In this document: positions 20,101-27,295 of the stretch, piece by piece
How the letters are laid out: the number at the start of each line of letters is the position of its first letter
Numbering within the stretch: the stretch's first letter is position 1
Notes under the pieces: model-generated
What the model was told of the DNA's origin: nothing
Database searches by the model: none
Seen by the model: only the letters and a program-made list of their open reading frames with translations
Made by a program: the position numbers and the translations under genes
DNA from: Listeria weihenstephanensis
GTDB lineage: Bacteria; Bacillota; Bacilli; Lactobacillales; Listeriaceae
DNA length: 64,000 nt
Direction: 5' to 3'
Assembly (NCBI RefSeq): GCF_003534205.1
Contig: NZ_CP011102.1
Span: forward strand, 1,996,036 to 2,060,035

Positions 20101-20470
20101 ATAGTAGGAGTCCTTCTTTGTATGATTCTAGCCATTTTATTGGTAATTTAGTTTCCTCACGCGTTTCGATAGCGCTTGAAATTTTTAATAGATTTCGGTA
20201 ACCTTGTGTTGTTTTGGCAAGCAGGAGGAGTTCGTGGGTTTCGAGTGGTTGTGTCACGCCTTCTATGGAGATTGTCATTCCGATGAGTGGCTTAATTCCC
20301 GCAGCATGACATTTTTGGTAAAACTCAATCACACCGTACATCACATTATGATCCGTGATTGCCACGGCCGGATAATGAAATTGTTTTGCTTTTTCAATGA
20401 TATTGTCGATAGCCGCTGTGCTCGATAGAAGATCGTACGCTGTTGCGACTTGTAAGTGAACGAATTTCAT
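17147..20470 (-). CDS. dnaE: DNA polymerase III alpha subunit DnaE
   Basis: Family C replicative polymerase; in Firmicutes DnaE extends primers before handing over to PolC. 1107 residues, close to B. subtilis DnaE (about 1115). The N-terminal PHP domain starts VHLQVATAYDLLSS and has ITDHNVMYG. The catalytic aspartates lie in MPDIDLDFPDNRRDEV, followed by the palm and fingers motifs LTGPGRGSAAGSLV and NYGFNRSHAVAYS. The C-terminal part holds an OB fold (KVAAYIHDIKSI). The ATG at 20470 is preceded by AAAGGAGGAA. Its upstream sequence consists of element B, whose end lies only 19 bases from the start codon, so the native promoter region seems to have been replaced. Confidence 0.97.
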   Translation of the reverse strand: MKFVHLQVATAYDLLSSTAAIDNIIEKAKQFHYPAVAITDHNVMYGVIEFYQKCHAAGIKPLIGMTISIEGVTQPLETHELLLLAKTTQGYRNLLKISSAIETREETKLPIKWLESYKEGLLLFSPGMTGEVERLIGQGLHDDAHIVIAKWREIADDANFYMALQKENPQYEAIRSFCETEGIPAVATKNVQYLEPKGIRSTEILRAIRDNETVSWQNLPNAGGAYFASPEEMEALFTTPFEKEALALTGEIADMCDVEIAMDQHLLPKFPLAEGFEAGPVLKDLCYEALKKRVSNLSAVYWERLDYELNVIQDMGFSDYFLIVWDVMKYARESDILTGPGRGSAAGSLVSFVLQITDVDPIEYQLLFERFLNPERVSMPDIDLDFPDNRRDEVISYVVEKYGTQHVAQIGTFGTLAAKAAIRDTARTFGLNSVQLTDWSKLISRELGMTLTKAYEQSTALQRHIISSEQNQLIWEIANEIEGLPRHISTHAAGVVISDKPLVDQIALQKGSGDALLTQFAMGDLEKIGLLKMDFLGLRNLTLLDRTIKNVNYLRDTPLTIQDIPLDDAKTLQIFQKGDTTGIFQFESDGIRRVLKHLRPTSFEDIVATNALYRPGPMEQIDTFIARKHGKQEIVYPHPDLEPILGVTYGIIVYQEQIIQVASQMAGFSLGEADLLRRAVSKKKADVLEEERIHFVTGASQKGYTKESANQVYDLIVRFANYGFNRSHAVAYSKIAFQLAYLKANYPAAFMASLLSAVIGNDDKISQYMTEAKNYGIKMKGPSINRSYYHFQVEGDAIRFSLRVIRKVPSKFVMAIVNERKGAPFLDFFDFCERMPQKQLTKQVLEALIYAGCFDEFGKDRATYMASMDAALQYVHLLGDDEKGINLFTTDDELFSKMKPKYREASPLALDTKLEKEKEYVGQYVSAHPVTFYQDKLKLLEITALSQVKSGKNYKVAAYIHDIKSIRTKKGESMCFLTISDDSREMSAVMFPETYRKYADLAQKGLIVLLQAKVDQRNGELQLVINKAENVKDIEVPKRAFLRIKDVSKLEQLKTILLANRGDISVILHDETTKITTQLQPKFCINGSPETIKTITEFLGEGNFIIR

Positions 20471-20488
20471 TATCCTTTTTCCTCCTTT

Positions 20489-20585
20489 TTGTTGTGGCTC
20501 TTATGAGGCATCCCTAGCCGATTTAGAGCCTCAATATGCATAAGAGCGCAGCGAATATGTAATCCATCAGTGGCTCTTATGACGC
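20489..20585 (-). repeat. Element B, copy 1, with left end of a 53-bp inverted repeat
   Basis: About 95 bases matching 25319-25415 in opposite orientation. Bases 20489-20541 are the reverse complement of 25363-25415 with one mismatch in 53. The unit carries three arms: AGAGCCAC, GAGGCTCT and AGAGCCAC. The middle arm can pair with either outer arm, giving two mutually exclusive hairpins. Confidence 0.85.
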
Positions 20586-20828
20586 CGAGTTTGAGATCAC
20601 TGATGTGCGTAGATTGGAACTGAAGCATTTAGAAGTTACACCAGACGCTCTTGCTCGTTATGTTTGGAATTAGTGCTTTGTTTTTTGTTAAAGTTTTGAG
20701 TCTAGAGAAAGTGTGGTCTCGTGTTTGGGTGTTTATTCGTGGTTTGTGTCTTCGGATCTAGCTTTGTTGTGGCTCTTGAAAAGCGTCGTTTGCTTTTTTA
20801 GAGCCTCAATATGCAGTTGAATGTAATG
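20586..20828. repeat. Linker and partial element B next to element A
   Basis: Bases 20650-20762 are related to the reverse complement of about 24985-25090 (shared GTGCTTTGTTTTT, GTGTGGT, CTTCGGATCTAGC). Bases 20764-20817 are the inner half of element B: on the minus strand GAGGCTCT-AAAAAAGC, a short loop, then GCTTTTCA-AGAGCC. This half element appears inserted into a copy of element A. No credible gene lies in 20471-21002. Confidence 0.65.
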
Positions 20829-20940
20829 AAACTGCCTTCCTTTTAGCAACTCCTCCAAAACTTCACGCCCTCCACAAAAACCAAGGGCGGGTTTTTATTC
20901 CGGCCGCTCCAGTTTTTTTCGGTGCTGAACGGGCCGTTTT
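20829..20940 (-). repeat. Element A, copy 2 (degenerate)
   Basis: On the minus strand AAACGGCC pairs imperfectly with GGCAGTTT (outer), and AAAACC with GGTTTT (inner, around CCGCCCTT). It is more diverged than the other copies. It lies just downstream of the ABC transporter stop and could act in transcript ending. Confidence 0.6.
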
Positions 20941-21002
20941 AGCTTTTTAATCTATTATATCCCTTCTCCCCTAAAAAAGAAACCATACGTTCGCATTTTT
21001 CT

Positions 21003-22784
21003 CTACAATGCTTGTAACATGTCGAACTGTGCCTGATAAAGCTGATAGTAATATCCCTTTTTCTCCATCAATTCCGCATGACTACCTGCTTCTTGCACGC
21101 GTCCGTTATCAATATAGAAAATTCGTGAACTGTTTTTGATTGTCGAAAGTCGGTGTGCGATGATGAATGATGTCCGTCCTTCTAGGAGTTTCTCCAGTCC
21201 TTCTTGCAATAGCATTTCTGTTTGTGTGTCAATGCTTGATGTTGCTTCATCTAAAATAAGGATTTTCGGATCTGCTAACAAGGCGCGCGCGAAGGAAATC
21301 AGCTGTCTTTGCCCTGCGGAAAGTGTGCTACCTCGTTCTTTTACCTCCGCGTGATAGCCACCTTTTAGCGCTGAAATGAAGTCGTGCGCTCGGACAATTT
21401 TTGCGGCTGCAATCACTTCTTCTTCCGTCGCATCCAGCTTCCCGTAACGAATATTTTCTAAAATTGTGCCTGAAAAAATGAATGTATCCTGCAACATCAC
21501 GCCCATCTGTTCCCGCAATGAACGCAGCGTCACTTCTGAAATATCTTCTCCATCAATTAGAATCTTCCCTTCATTGATATCATAAAAACGGCTCAGCAAG
21601 TTGATAACAGTGGTTTTCCCAGCTCCCGTTGGACCAACGAGCGCGATACTTTCGCCTGCTTTGACATCAAATGAAATTCCTTTTAAAATATCCTTGCCTT
21701 CTTCGTAGCGGAAACGAACGGAATCAAAGCGCACATTTCCCTTGATAACTGGCATTTGACGCGCATTTGGCATATCTTTAATATCTGGCTCCACGTCCAT
21801 CGTCTCAAAAATACGCTCAAGGTAAGCCGTCGCGGTGATCAAGGAATTATAGAAATTCCCGATATTAATAACTGGGTTCCAAAAGTTACCGACATAACCA
21901 ACGAATGCAACGAGCGTCCCAGTAGAAACTTCGACGCCGAGCCCTTTAATACCTACAAAATAAATGAGGCATGTCGTGATAACCGCGATATTTTGTACAC
22001 CTGGCCAAAGCAAAAATTGAATTTTGACGGCCTTCATCCAAGAATCGCGATACGCATCGCTAACTTCTGTAAAAATTTCATGGTTTTCTTTTTCACGCGA
22101 GAAAGATTGTGTCACTTTGATGCCTGCGATACTTTCATGAATATACGCGTTTAAATTAGATTGCTTGTTGCTCAGTTTTTGATACGCTCGACGTTGGGCA
22201 TTTTTGATAAACATCACCATTACAAACAAAACTGGGAGTAAAATCAAGCTGTAGAGCGTCATCTTGACATCGATGGCAAACATAAATGCCAACGTCACAA
22301 CCACGCTCAAAACATCAGAAATCAGGTTGATTAAGCCATTTGAGAGTAAGTCGCTGAGCATATTGATATAATTGACGACTCGGATTAAAATTTTACCATG
22401 CGGACGGCTATCAAAATACGCGAACGGAAGTTTTTGCAGATGCTCGAAAATGGACGCCCGCATGTCTTTTAAAATATCCTGTCCAATTCGTGTGATTGCC
22501 CCAATGCGGTATCTCATACATATACCTGTCACAATGACCGATAGCAGAAAAACGACGCCAATCCAAGCAAGCAATGTCATATTTTTTTCTGGAATCGCTG
22601 TATCGATAACAACTTTTGTTAAATAAGGCCCCAACATCGTCGCTACATTGGCAAGTAAAATAACGAACAGCGTCATATAAATTGGCTTTCTGTAAGGCTT
22701 CACGAATACCATAATCCGTTTCAAATGGGCTAAATTAAATTCTGATTCTAACTCCTCATCCACATCAAACTTATTGCGCGCCAT
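21003..22784 (-). CDS. ABC exporter subunit with consensus ATP site
   Basis: Half-transporter of the multidrug/lipid exporter type: six membrane helices (about residues 35-310), then an ATPase domain. 593 residues. Walker A is ALVGPTGAGKTT, Walker B ILILDEATSSIDT with the catalytic glutamate, H-loop IIAHRLST. Its signature is LSAGQRQ, a deviation from LSGGQ. The ATG at 22784 (MARNKFDVDEEL) is preferred over the ATG at 22790, because GGAGG is 9 bases upstream of it. It overlaps the preceding gene. The pair resembles heterodimeric exporters such as BmrCD and LmrCD, in which one site is degenerate. The substrate is unknown; drugs or lipids are possible. Confidence 0.92.
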   Translation of the reverse strand: MARNKFDVDEELESEFNLAHLKRIMVFVKPYRKPIYMTLFVILLANVATMLGPYLTKVVIDTAIPEKNMTLLAWIGVVFLLSVIVTGICMRYRIGAITRIGQDILKDMRASIFEHLQKLPFAYFDSRPHGKILIRVVNYINMLSDLLSNGLINLISDVLSVVVTLAFMFAIDVKMTLYSLILLPVLFVMVMFIKNAQRRAYQKLSNKQSNLNAYIHESIAGIKVTQSFSREKENHEIFTEVSDAYRDSWMKAVKIQFLLWPGVQNIAVITTCLIYFVGIKGLGVEVSTGTLVAFVGYVGNFWNPVINIGNFYNSLITATAYLERIFETMDVEPDIKDMPNARQMPVIKGNVRFDSVRFRYEEGKDILKGISFDVKAGESIALVGPTGAGKTTVINLLSRFYDINEGKILIDGEDISEVTLRSLREQMGVMLQDTFIFSGTILENIRYGKLDATEEEVIAAAKIVRAHDFISALKGGYHAEVKERGSTLSAGQRQLISFARALLADPKILILDEATSSIDTQTEMLLQEGLEKLLEGRTSFIIAHRLSTIKNSSRIFYIDNGRVQEAGSHAELMEKKGYYYQLYQAQFDMLQAL

Positions 22785-24519
22785 TGTCATTCCCCTCCAA
22801 TCCTAGTTGTTTCTGGTAAATATCATAGTAATAGCCTTTCTTTTCAAGTAGCGACACGTGTGTTCCGCGTTCTACGATTTTCCCATGGTCTAAAATCAAA
22901 ATTTCATCCGCATCTTTCACTGACGAAATCCGATGCGCGATAATAAATGTCGTCTTATCCTGCGTAATTTGACTGAGTTCCTCCTGAATTTTCACTTCGG
23001 TTTCCATATCAACCGCCGATGTTGTGTCATCCAAAATAAGAATGGAAGGATCTTTCAAAAGCGCTCTGGCAAGTGAAATCCGCTGCTTCTGGCCACCAGA
23101 CAAACCGACGCCACGCTCTCCAACAATCGTATCGTAGCTTTCAGGCATCGTTTCAATAAAATGATCCGCGTCTGCAATACGCGCCATCCGCCGAACATCT
23201 TCAATCGTCGCTTCTGGCGCACCAAAAGCAATATTTCCCTCAATCGTATCGGAAAACAAGAAAATGTCTTGCATCACCGTTGCAATATGATCCCGAAGCT
23301 CACGCACATGCCATTTCCGCGCATCCACACCATCAAGCAAAATAATGCCTTCTGTCGGATCATAAAATCGACAAATCAAATTGACCAATGTCGACTTCCC
23401 AGAACCCGTTTCACCAAGAATCGCTATCGTTTGACCAGGTGCGGCCGTAAGCGAAATATCGGAAAGTACATCTGTATTAGGATCATCCTCAAAATGAAAA
23501 GATACGTGTTGAAACTCCACAAAACCTTTTAATTCTGGCGCTTCTTTTTCCGAACGAATCGGAATTTTCGTCTCGGTTTCTAGCATATCGCGAATTTTAA
23601 ACGAAGAAGCTACAAAACGCTGCGCATCATTAATCAACCAGCCACTCATCCGCATCGGCCCGTTCAGCATCCATAAGAACCCATTAAAAGCGACTAAATC
23701 ACCCAGCGTCATCTGATCTTGAATCACGAGAAATCCACCGTAAATCAACGTAATAATCACTAAAGTGCCTGCAAGCGAATCCAGAACTGGCAAGTACTTC
23801 TTAGAAACATCCGCCGAATCCATGTTTCGTTGTTTAAAATCCTCATTATGCTCCTTAAATTTCTCAATTTCATAATCCTCCCGAGCAAAGGCCTTCACAA
23901 CCCGGTTTCCGCTAATATTCTCCTCCACCATCGAGTTCAGTCGCGAAAAACTTTCCCGAATTTCGTAAAAAATCGGTTGCGCACGCTTCGACATTTGGAT
24001 CGTCAAAATCGCGATGATCGGAGTTATAATAACAAGCGCTAGCGTTAATTTCCAGTCGATCGAAGCCATCACTACAATCGCAAACAGGAACAAGAAAGTG
24101 TTCTCTAAGATATTATAGACAACCCACGATACAAAATGCCGAATCGCGTCCGTATCCCCCGTCATTCGCGCCATAATATCTCCAACCCGCGTATTGTTGA
24201 AGAAAGCGAAATCAAGCGATTGCAATTTTTTATATAAGTCCTCCCGAATTTGAAAAAGCGCATTTTGCCCCACACGCTCAAACATAATCTGATACGTATA
24301 CCGTAAAATCGTTCGCAAAAACGTCGTCACAATCATGATCCCAAGGAGTGGCAACAACCAGCCCATTTTCCCCTGATCAATTACAATATCGATAACCTTC
24401 CCACCGACCAGCGGATAAACCATGCTGAGCATCGATGCAATAACGATAAAAAACACCGACAGCCAAACAAATCCCCTTTTTCCTTTCGTATAATACCAAA
24501 TCCATTTCAAACTAGCCAT
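22771..24519 (-). CDS. ABC exporter subunit with degenerate ATP site
   Basis: First gene of the exporter pair, 582 residues, with six membrane helices (about 15-305) and an ATPase domain. Walker A AILGETGSGKST, signature LSGGQKQR, but Walker B reads ILILDDTTSAVD: the catalytic glutamate is aspartate, the hallmark of the non-hydrolysing site in heterodimeric exporters. It combines with the altered LSAGQ signature of its partner to form the degenerate site, so the two sequences agree with one another. The ATG at 24519 follows GGGAAGGGT. Upstream is a 946-bp gene-free stretch of repeats shared with the divergent AraC-type gene. Confidence 0.92.
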   Translation of the reverse strand: MASLKWIWYYTKGKRGFVWLSVFFIVIASMLSMVYPLVGGKVIDIVIDQGKMGWLLPLLGIMIVTTFLRTILRYTYQIMFERVGQNALFQIREDLYKKLQSLDFAFFNNTRVGDIMARMTGDTDAIRHFVSWVVYNILENTFLFLFAIVVMASIDWKLTLALVIITPIIAILTIQMSKRAQPIFYEIRESFSRLNSMVEENISGNRVVKAFAREDYEIEKFKEHNEDFKQRNMDSADVSKKYLPVLDSLAGTLVIITLIYGGFLVIQDQMTLGDLVAFNGFLWMLNGPMRMSGWLINDAQRFVASSFKIRDMLETETKIPIRSEKEAPELKGFVEFQHVSFHFEDDPNTDVLSDISLTAAPGQTIAILGETGSGKSTLVNLICRFYDPTEGIILLDGVDARKWHVRELRDHIATVMQDIFLFSDTIEGNIAFGAPEATIEDVRRMARIADADHFIETMPESYDTIVGERGVGLSGGQKQRISLARALLKDPSILILDDTTSAVDMETEVKIQEELSQITQDKTTFIIAHRISSVKDADEILILDHGKIVERGTHVSLLEKKGYYYDIYQKQLGLEGNDNGAQ

Positions 24520-24634
24520 ATGACCACCCTTCCCAAACTATTCATCCATTTAGTTTACTCCCCTAACGGCGAAAGAGAATGGTGTATGTTAGGAAAAAGG
24601 ATGGAGGATGTTGTATAATGAAACGAAAAGCGCA
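24520..24634. other. Intergenic region between ABC operon and repeat array
   Basis: Short AT-rich region that must hold the ABC operon promoter. GTTGTATAATG at about 24611 is a -10-like box, but on the plus strand; I could not assign a convincing minus-strand promoter. The remaining gap to 25465 is filled by element A and B units. Confidence 0.35.
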
Positions 24635-24732
24635 GACAGCCCGTTAGCCTCGACAGAATTTGTTAGGGGGCGCAGTGAAAACCCTCTTCTGGTTTTTGCG
24701 GAGGCACCGAAAATTCCGAGAGGCTGGCTGTC
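24635..24732 (+). repeat. Element A, tandem unit 1
   Basis: Outer stem GACAGCC/GGCTGTC, middle stem AGCCTC/GAGGCT, inner stem AAAACC/GGTTTT. It is the first of three units with an exact 123-bp period and is followed by the trailing tag GAAGCTAGATCACCCGAAAA. Confidence 0.9.
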
Positions 24733-24757
24733 GAAGCTAGATCACCCGAAAAGCTGA

Positions 24758-24855
24758 AACGGCCCGTTAGATCCGACAAAATTTGTTAGGGGGCGCAGAT
24801 AAATCCCTCTTTTGGATTTTTCGGAGGCACCGAAAATTTCGAGGATCTGGCCGTT
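24758..24855 (+). repeat. Element A, tandem unit 2
   Basis: Outer stem AACGGCC/GGCCGTT, middle stem AGATCC/GGATCT, inner stem AAATCC/GGATTT. All three stems carry paired (compensatory) substitutions relative to units 1 and 3. Confidence 0.9.
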
Positions 24856-24880
24856 GAAGCTAGATCACCCGAAAAGCGAA

Positions 24881-24978
24881 AGCAGCCCGTTAGCCTCGAC
24901 AGAATTTGTTAGGAGGCGCAGTGAAAACCCACCCTTGGTTTTTGCGGAGGCACCGAAAATTCCGAGAGGCTGGCTGCT
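24881..24978 (+). repeat. Element A, tandem unit 3
   Basis: Outer stem AGCAGCC/GGCTGCT, middle stem AGCCTC/GAGGCT, inner stem AAAACC/GGTTTT with a changed loop. It is followed by AGCTAGATCCGAAGGCGC, as after copy 1 near pyk, then a linker homologous to 20650-20762. Confidence 0.9.
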
Positions 24979-25108
24979 GGAGCTAGATCCGAAGGCGCAG
25001 AGCACGAATAAGCACCGAAAATTCGAAACCACACCTCCCTTAAATTCCAAACTTCAATTAAAAACAAAGCACCAACTCCAAAACATGCATAAATCATTCC
25101 AAACTCAC

Positions 25109-25415
25109 AGCCATAACACCACTGATGGATTAGATATTCAAAACTCTCTTATACATAACCAAGGCTCTAAATTCTCTGCCCAATACACGCACACCAGTCA
25201 TTCCTAACTCGTCGTCATAAGAGCCACTTATGGATTACATACTCGCTTACGCTCCTATGCGTATTGAGGCTCTAAATTTTCTGCCCCAATACACGCATAC
25301 TGGTCATTCCTAGCTCAGCGTCATAAGAGCCACTTATGGATTACATAGTCGCTTGCGCTCCTATGCATATTGAGGCTCTAAATCGGCTAGGGATGCCTCA
25401 TAAGAGCCTCAACAA
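25109..25415 (+). repeat. Element B tandem array (three units, about 106 bp apart), right end of 53-bp inverted repeat
   Basis: Units begin near 25112 (degenerate), 25214 and 25320. Each has CATAAGAGCCAC-TATGGATTACATA and a GAGGCTCTAAAT arm. Units are joined by a spacer with AATACACGCA and GTCATTCCTA. The last unit is nearly identical to 20489-20585 in reverse. Its terminal 53 bases (25363-25415) form the inverted repeat partner of 20489-20541. Confidence 0.85.
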
Positions 25416-25465
25416 AAGTAAGCGCAACCAAAAAAACTCACTCAATTAAGGAGGCCAATCCCCAA

Positions 25466-26299
25466 ATGCTAAAAATCAACACCACAACCTTCAACCCACA
25501 AATCCTTTACGTCGCCGATTGCTACATGAACGAGCCCCGTACAGGAACCAAGCACCACCACGACTTCATCGAAATGAGTATTATCTATTCTGGCAGCGTC
25601 AGCTACAATATAAACAACAAAATATACCACCTAAAAGCAGGCGATGTCCTCCTTTTCAATCCCGGTGTTGACCATTTCGAATTTTCAAAAGAAGCGACGC
25701 CAAATACTCAAATCCACATCGGTTTCCGCCATTTTTCACTCGAAGGCTATCCTCGCGATACTTTCCCGTTCAAAACATCCGTGATTCAACTTGGCGAAAA
25801 TAAAACCCGATTCATGGAAACTTGCAACCAACTCCTCACCGAGAAATCCCATGAAAAACCTGGATACGATCTCATGCTAAAAGCGCTTGTTATGCACCTT
25901 ATCATCTATATTCTGCGCGACGCGGATCCAGAACAACTCGAAAATAATGGCTTCAAACTCTCCACCGAAGCGCAAGAAAAACAATCACTCGTCAACGAAA
26001 TTATTCACTATATGGAAAAGCATCACACGGAGGATGTCACGCTTTCCAGTCTTTCCCAAACAATGTACATCAGCCCAACTTATATTTCTAAAATTTTTAA
26101 AGAAGAAACCGGCGATTCGCCAATCAATTACCTTATCAAAATTCGTCTGGCGCGCGCTCACGACTTACTTGCTTCCCAAGATGTCACCGTCAAAGAAGCC
26201 GCTAAACTCGTCGGATATAACGATGCCTTCTACTTTAGTAAACTTTTCAAAAAATACTACGGCTTCCCACCATCCGATGTCCTCAAAAAAACGAGCTAA
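25466..26299 (+). CDS. AraC-family transcriptional regulator
   Basis: Cytoplasmic regulator of 277 residues with two domains. An N-terminal cupin-like sensor (about 10-150) contains HHDFIEMSIIYSGS and LKAGDVLLFNPGV. The C-terminal double helix-turn-helix (about 180-275) contains VTLSSLSQTMYISPTYISK and the signature FYFSKLFKKYYGFPPS. Such proteins mostly control sugar use; the ligand cannot be told here. The ATG at 25466 follows AAGGAGGCC, and 25 bases before that lies the end of the element B array. Neighbours are the divergent ABC exporter and the convergent urea genes, so its target is not obvious. A shared terminator follows. Confidence 0.9.
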   Translation: MLKINTTTFNPQILYVADCYMNEPRTGTKHHHDFIEMSIIYSGSVSYNINNKIYHLKAGDVLLFNPGVDHFEFSKEATPNTQIHIGFRHFSLEGYPRDTFPFKTSVIQLGENKTRFMETCNQLLTEKSHEKPGYDLMLKALVMHLIIYILRDADPEQLENNGFKLSTEAQEKQSLVNEIIHYMEKHHTEDVTLSSLSQTMYISPTYISKIFKEETGDSPINYLIKIRLARAHDLLASQDVTVKEAAKLVGYNDAFYFSKLFKKYYGFPPSDVLKKTS

Positions 26300-26358
26300 A
26301 AAAAGGAACTGCTTTTTCAAAGTCCACGCGGGCCTAAGAAAAATACAGTTCCTTTTTT
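26299..26358. terminator. Bidirectional terminator between araC-type gene and urea operon
   Basis: AAAAAAGGAACTG (26299-26311) pairs over 13 bp with CAGTTCCTTTTTT (26346-26358). It has A/T runs on both sides and lies between convergent stops. Confidence 0.9.
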
Positions 26359-26361
26359 CCA

Positions 26362-27282
26362 TTAATATTCGCCTTTTTTCATACTTTCCGTAATCGTCAA
26401 GAAAAGCCAAGTTGTCACGACGAACGGCATTGTTAAAGCTGGTAATCCAAGCGGTTCCAGCATAATTGTAATTACCGGCGTCATCAATACCGTCACAATT
26501 CCTGCAATAATGACGTACACGTAACCACCACGGATTTTCGTGTAAAATGCCGAGCCCATCGCAATCATCGTCAAAATCGTATTATACGAATAAAGCCCCA
26601 TTTCCAAACTATGCAAATTCAAGCCACAAATATACACAACGATAATACTAATAATCACACCCGCAACCGCCATAATCGTGTTACGCCAGCCTGAAACCGC
26701 GATCCCCGCTAAAATAAAGAGCGAGCAAAGGTAGCTATCTTGCAAAAATACCTCACCAAAATCTTTAAATAAGGCACCAAAAACATCCACCGTTTGCGGA
26801 TTATCTGTCATTTGTTGAATCGGCGTTACCGCTATCGCATCACTCAAATGAACATGAGTCATTGCATAACTCGCCAAAATAATACACCACGTCACCGCGA
26901 TAAACGGAAAAGTGAGCGCTGGCAAGTTAAAGCGAGCAGCGATACTCTGAAATGCAACCGTGAAAAAGACAGCGATAACAGCGCCAATGAACGCTGCCAC
27001 ATATTTTGAAGCCCCATCTAAGAAAAGCAAACACGCAATCCCCGTCAAAACAGAGCTAAAACCATACAAACCTTGATTAATTTTTGCCTTGTTCGCACCA
27101 ATCAAATAGGCTGTCGCCGTCCCAAGACAACTTGCTACAAGCGCGGTAATGCCAACTTCCATCGAAGCCAGGCATAGGCCGATTAAAATAAGAAAACCGC
27201 TCCACACATTTTCAATCAGCAGCACTTGCGAAATACCTTTTAAAACACTTGTAGGCGATACAATCCCATCATTCTCCCCCAC
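26362..27282 (-). CDS. Urea transporter (UT family)
   Basis: Channel-type urea permease in the cytoplasmic membrane, supplying urease. About 306 residues with around ten hydrophobic segments arranged as two repeats. Each repeat has the LPxxTxPF urea-transporter signature: NLPALTFPF in the first half and LPALTMPF near the C-terminus. Likely start GTG at 27282, with GAGGTG six bases upstream; a GTG at 27291 is also in frame but overlaps that site. It lies 13 bp after ureD, as last gene of the urease operon, the arrangement expected for a urea uptake gene. A bidirectional terminator follows. Confidence 0.88.
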   Translation of the reverse strand: MGENDGIVSPTSVLKGISQVLLIENVWSGFLILIGLCLASMEVGITALVASCLGTATAYLIGANKAKINQGLYGFSSVLTGIACLLFLDGASKYVAAFIGAVIAVFFTVAFQSIAARFNLPALTFPFIAVTWCIILASYAMTHVHLSDAIAVTPIQQMTDNPQTVDVFGALFKDFGEVFLQDSYLCSLFILAGIAVSGWRNTIMAVAGVIISIIVVYICGLNLHSLEMGLYSYNTILTMIAMGSAFYTKIRGGYVYVIIAGIVTVLMTPVITIMLEPLGLPALTMPFVVTTWLFLTITESMKKGEY

Positions 27283-27295
27283 ATTATTCACCTCT

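Noticed and set aside
24635-24978. Tandem units as a possible CRISPR array
   Set aside because: The period is 123 bp, units diverge along their whole length, there are no unique spacers and no cas genes.
24812-25207. Open frame of about 130 codons in the A/B repeat array
   Set aside because: It consists of translated repeat units with period 123 bp; base changes follow stem pairing, not codon position.
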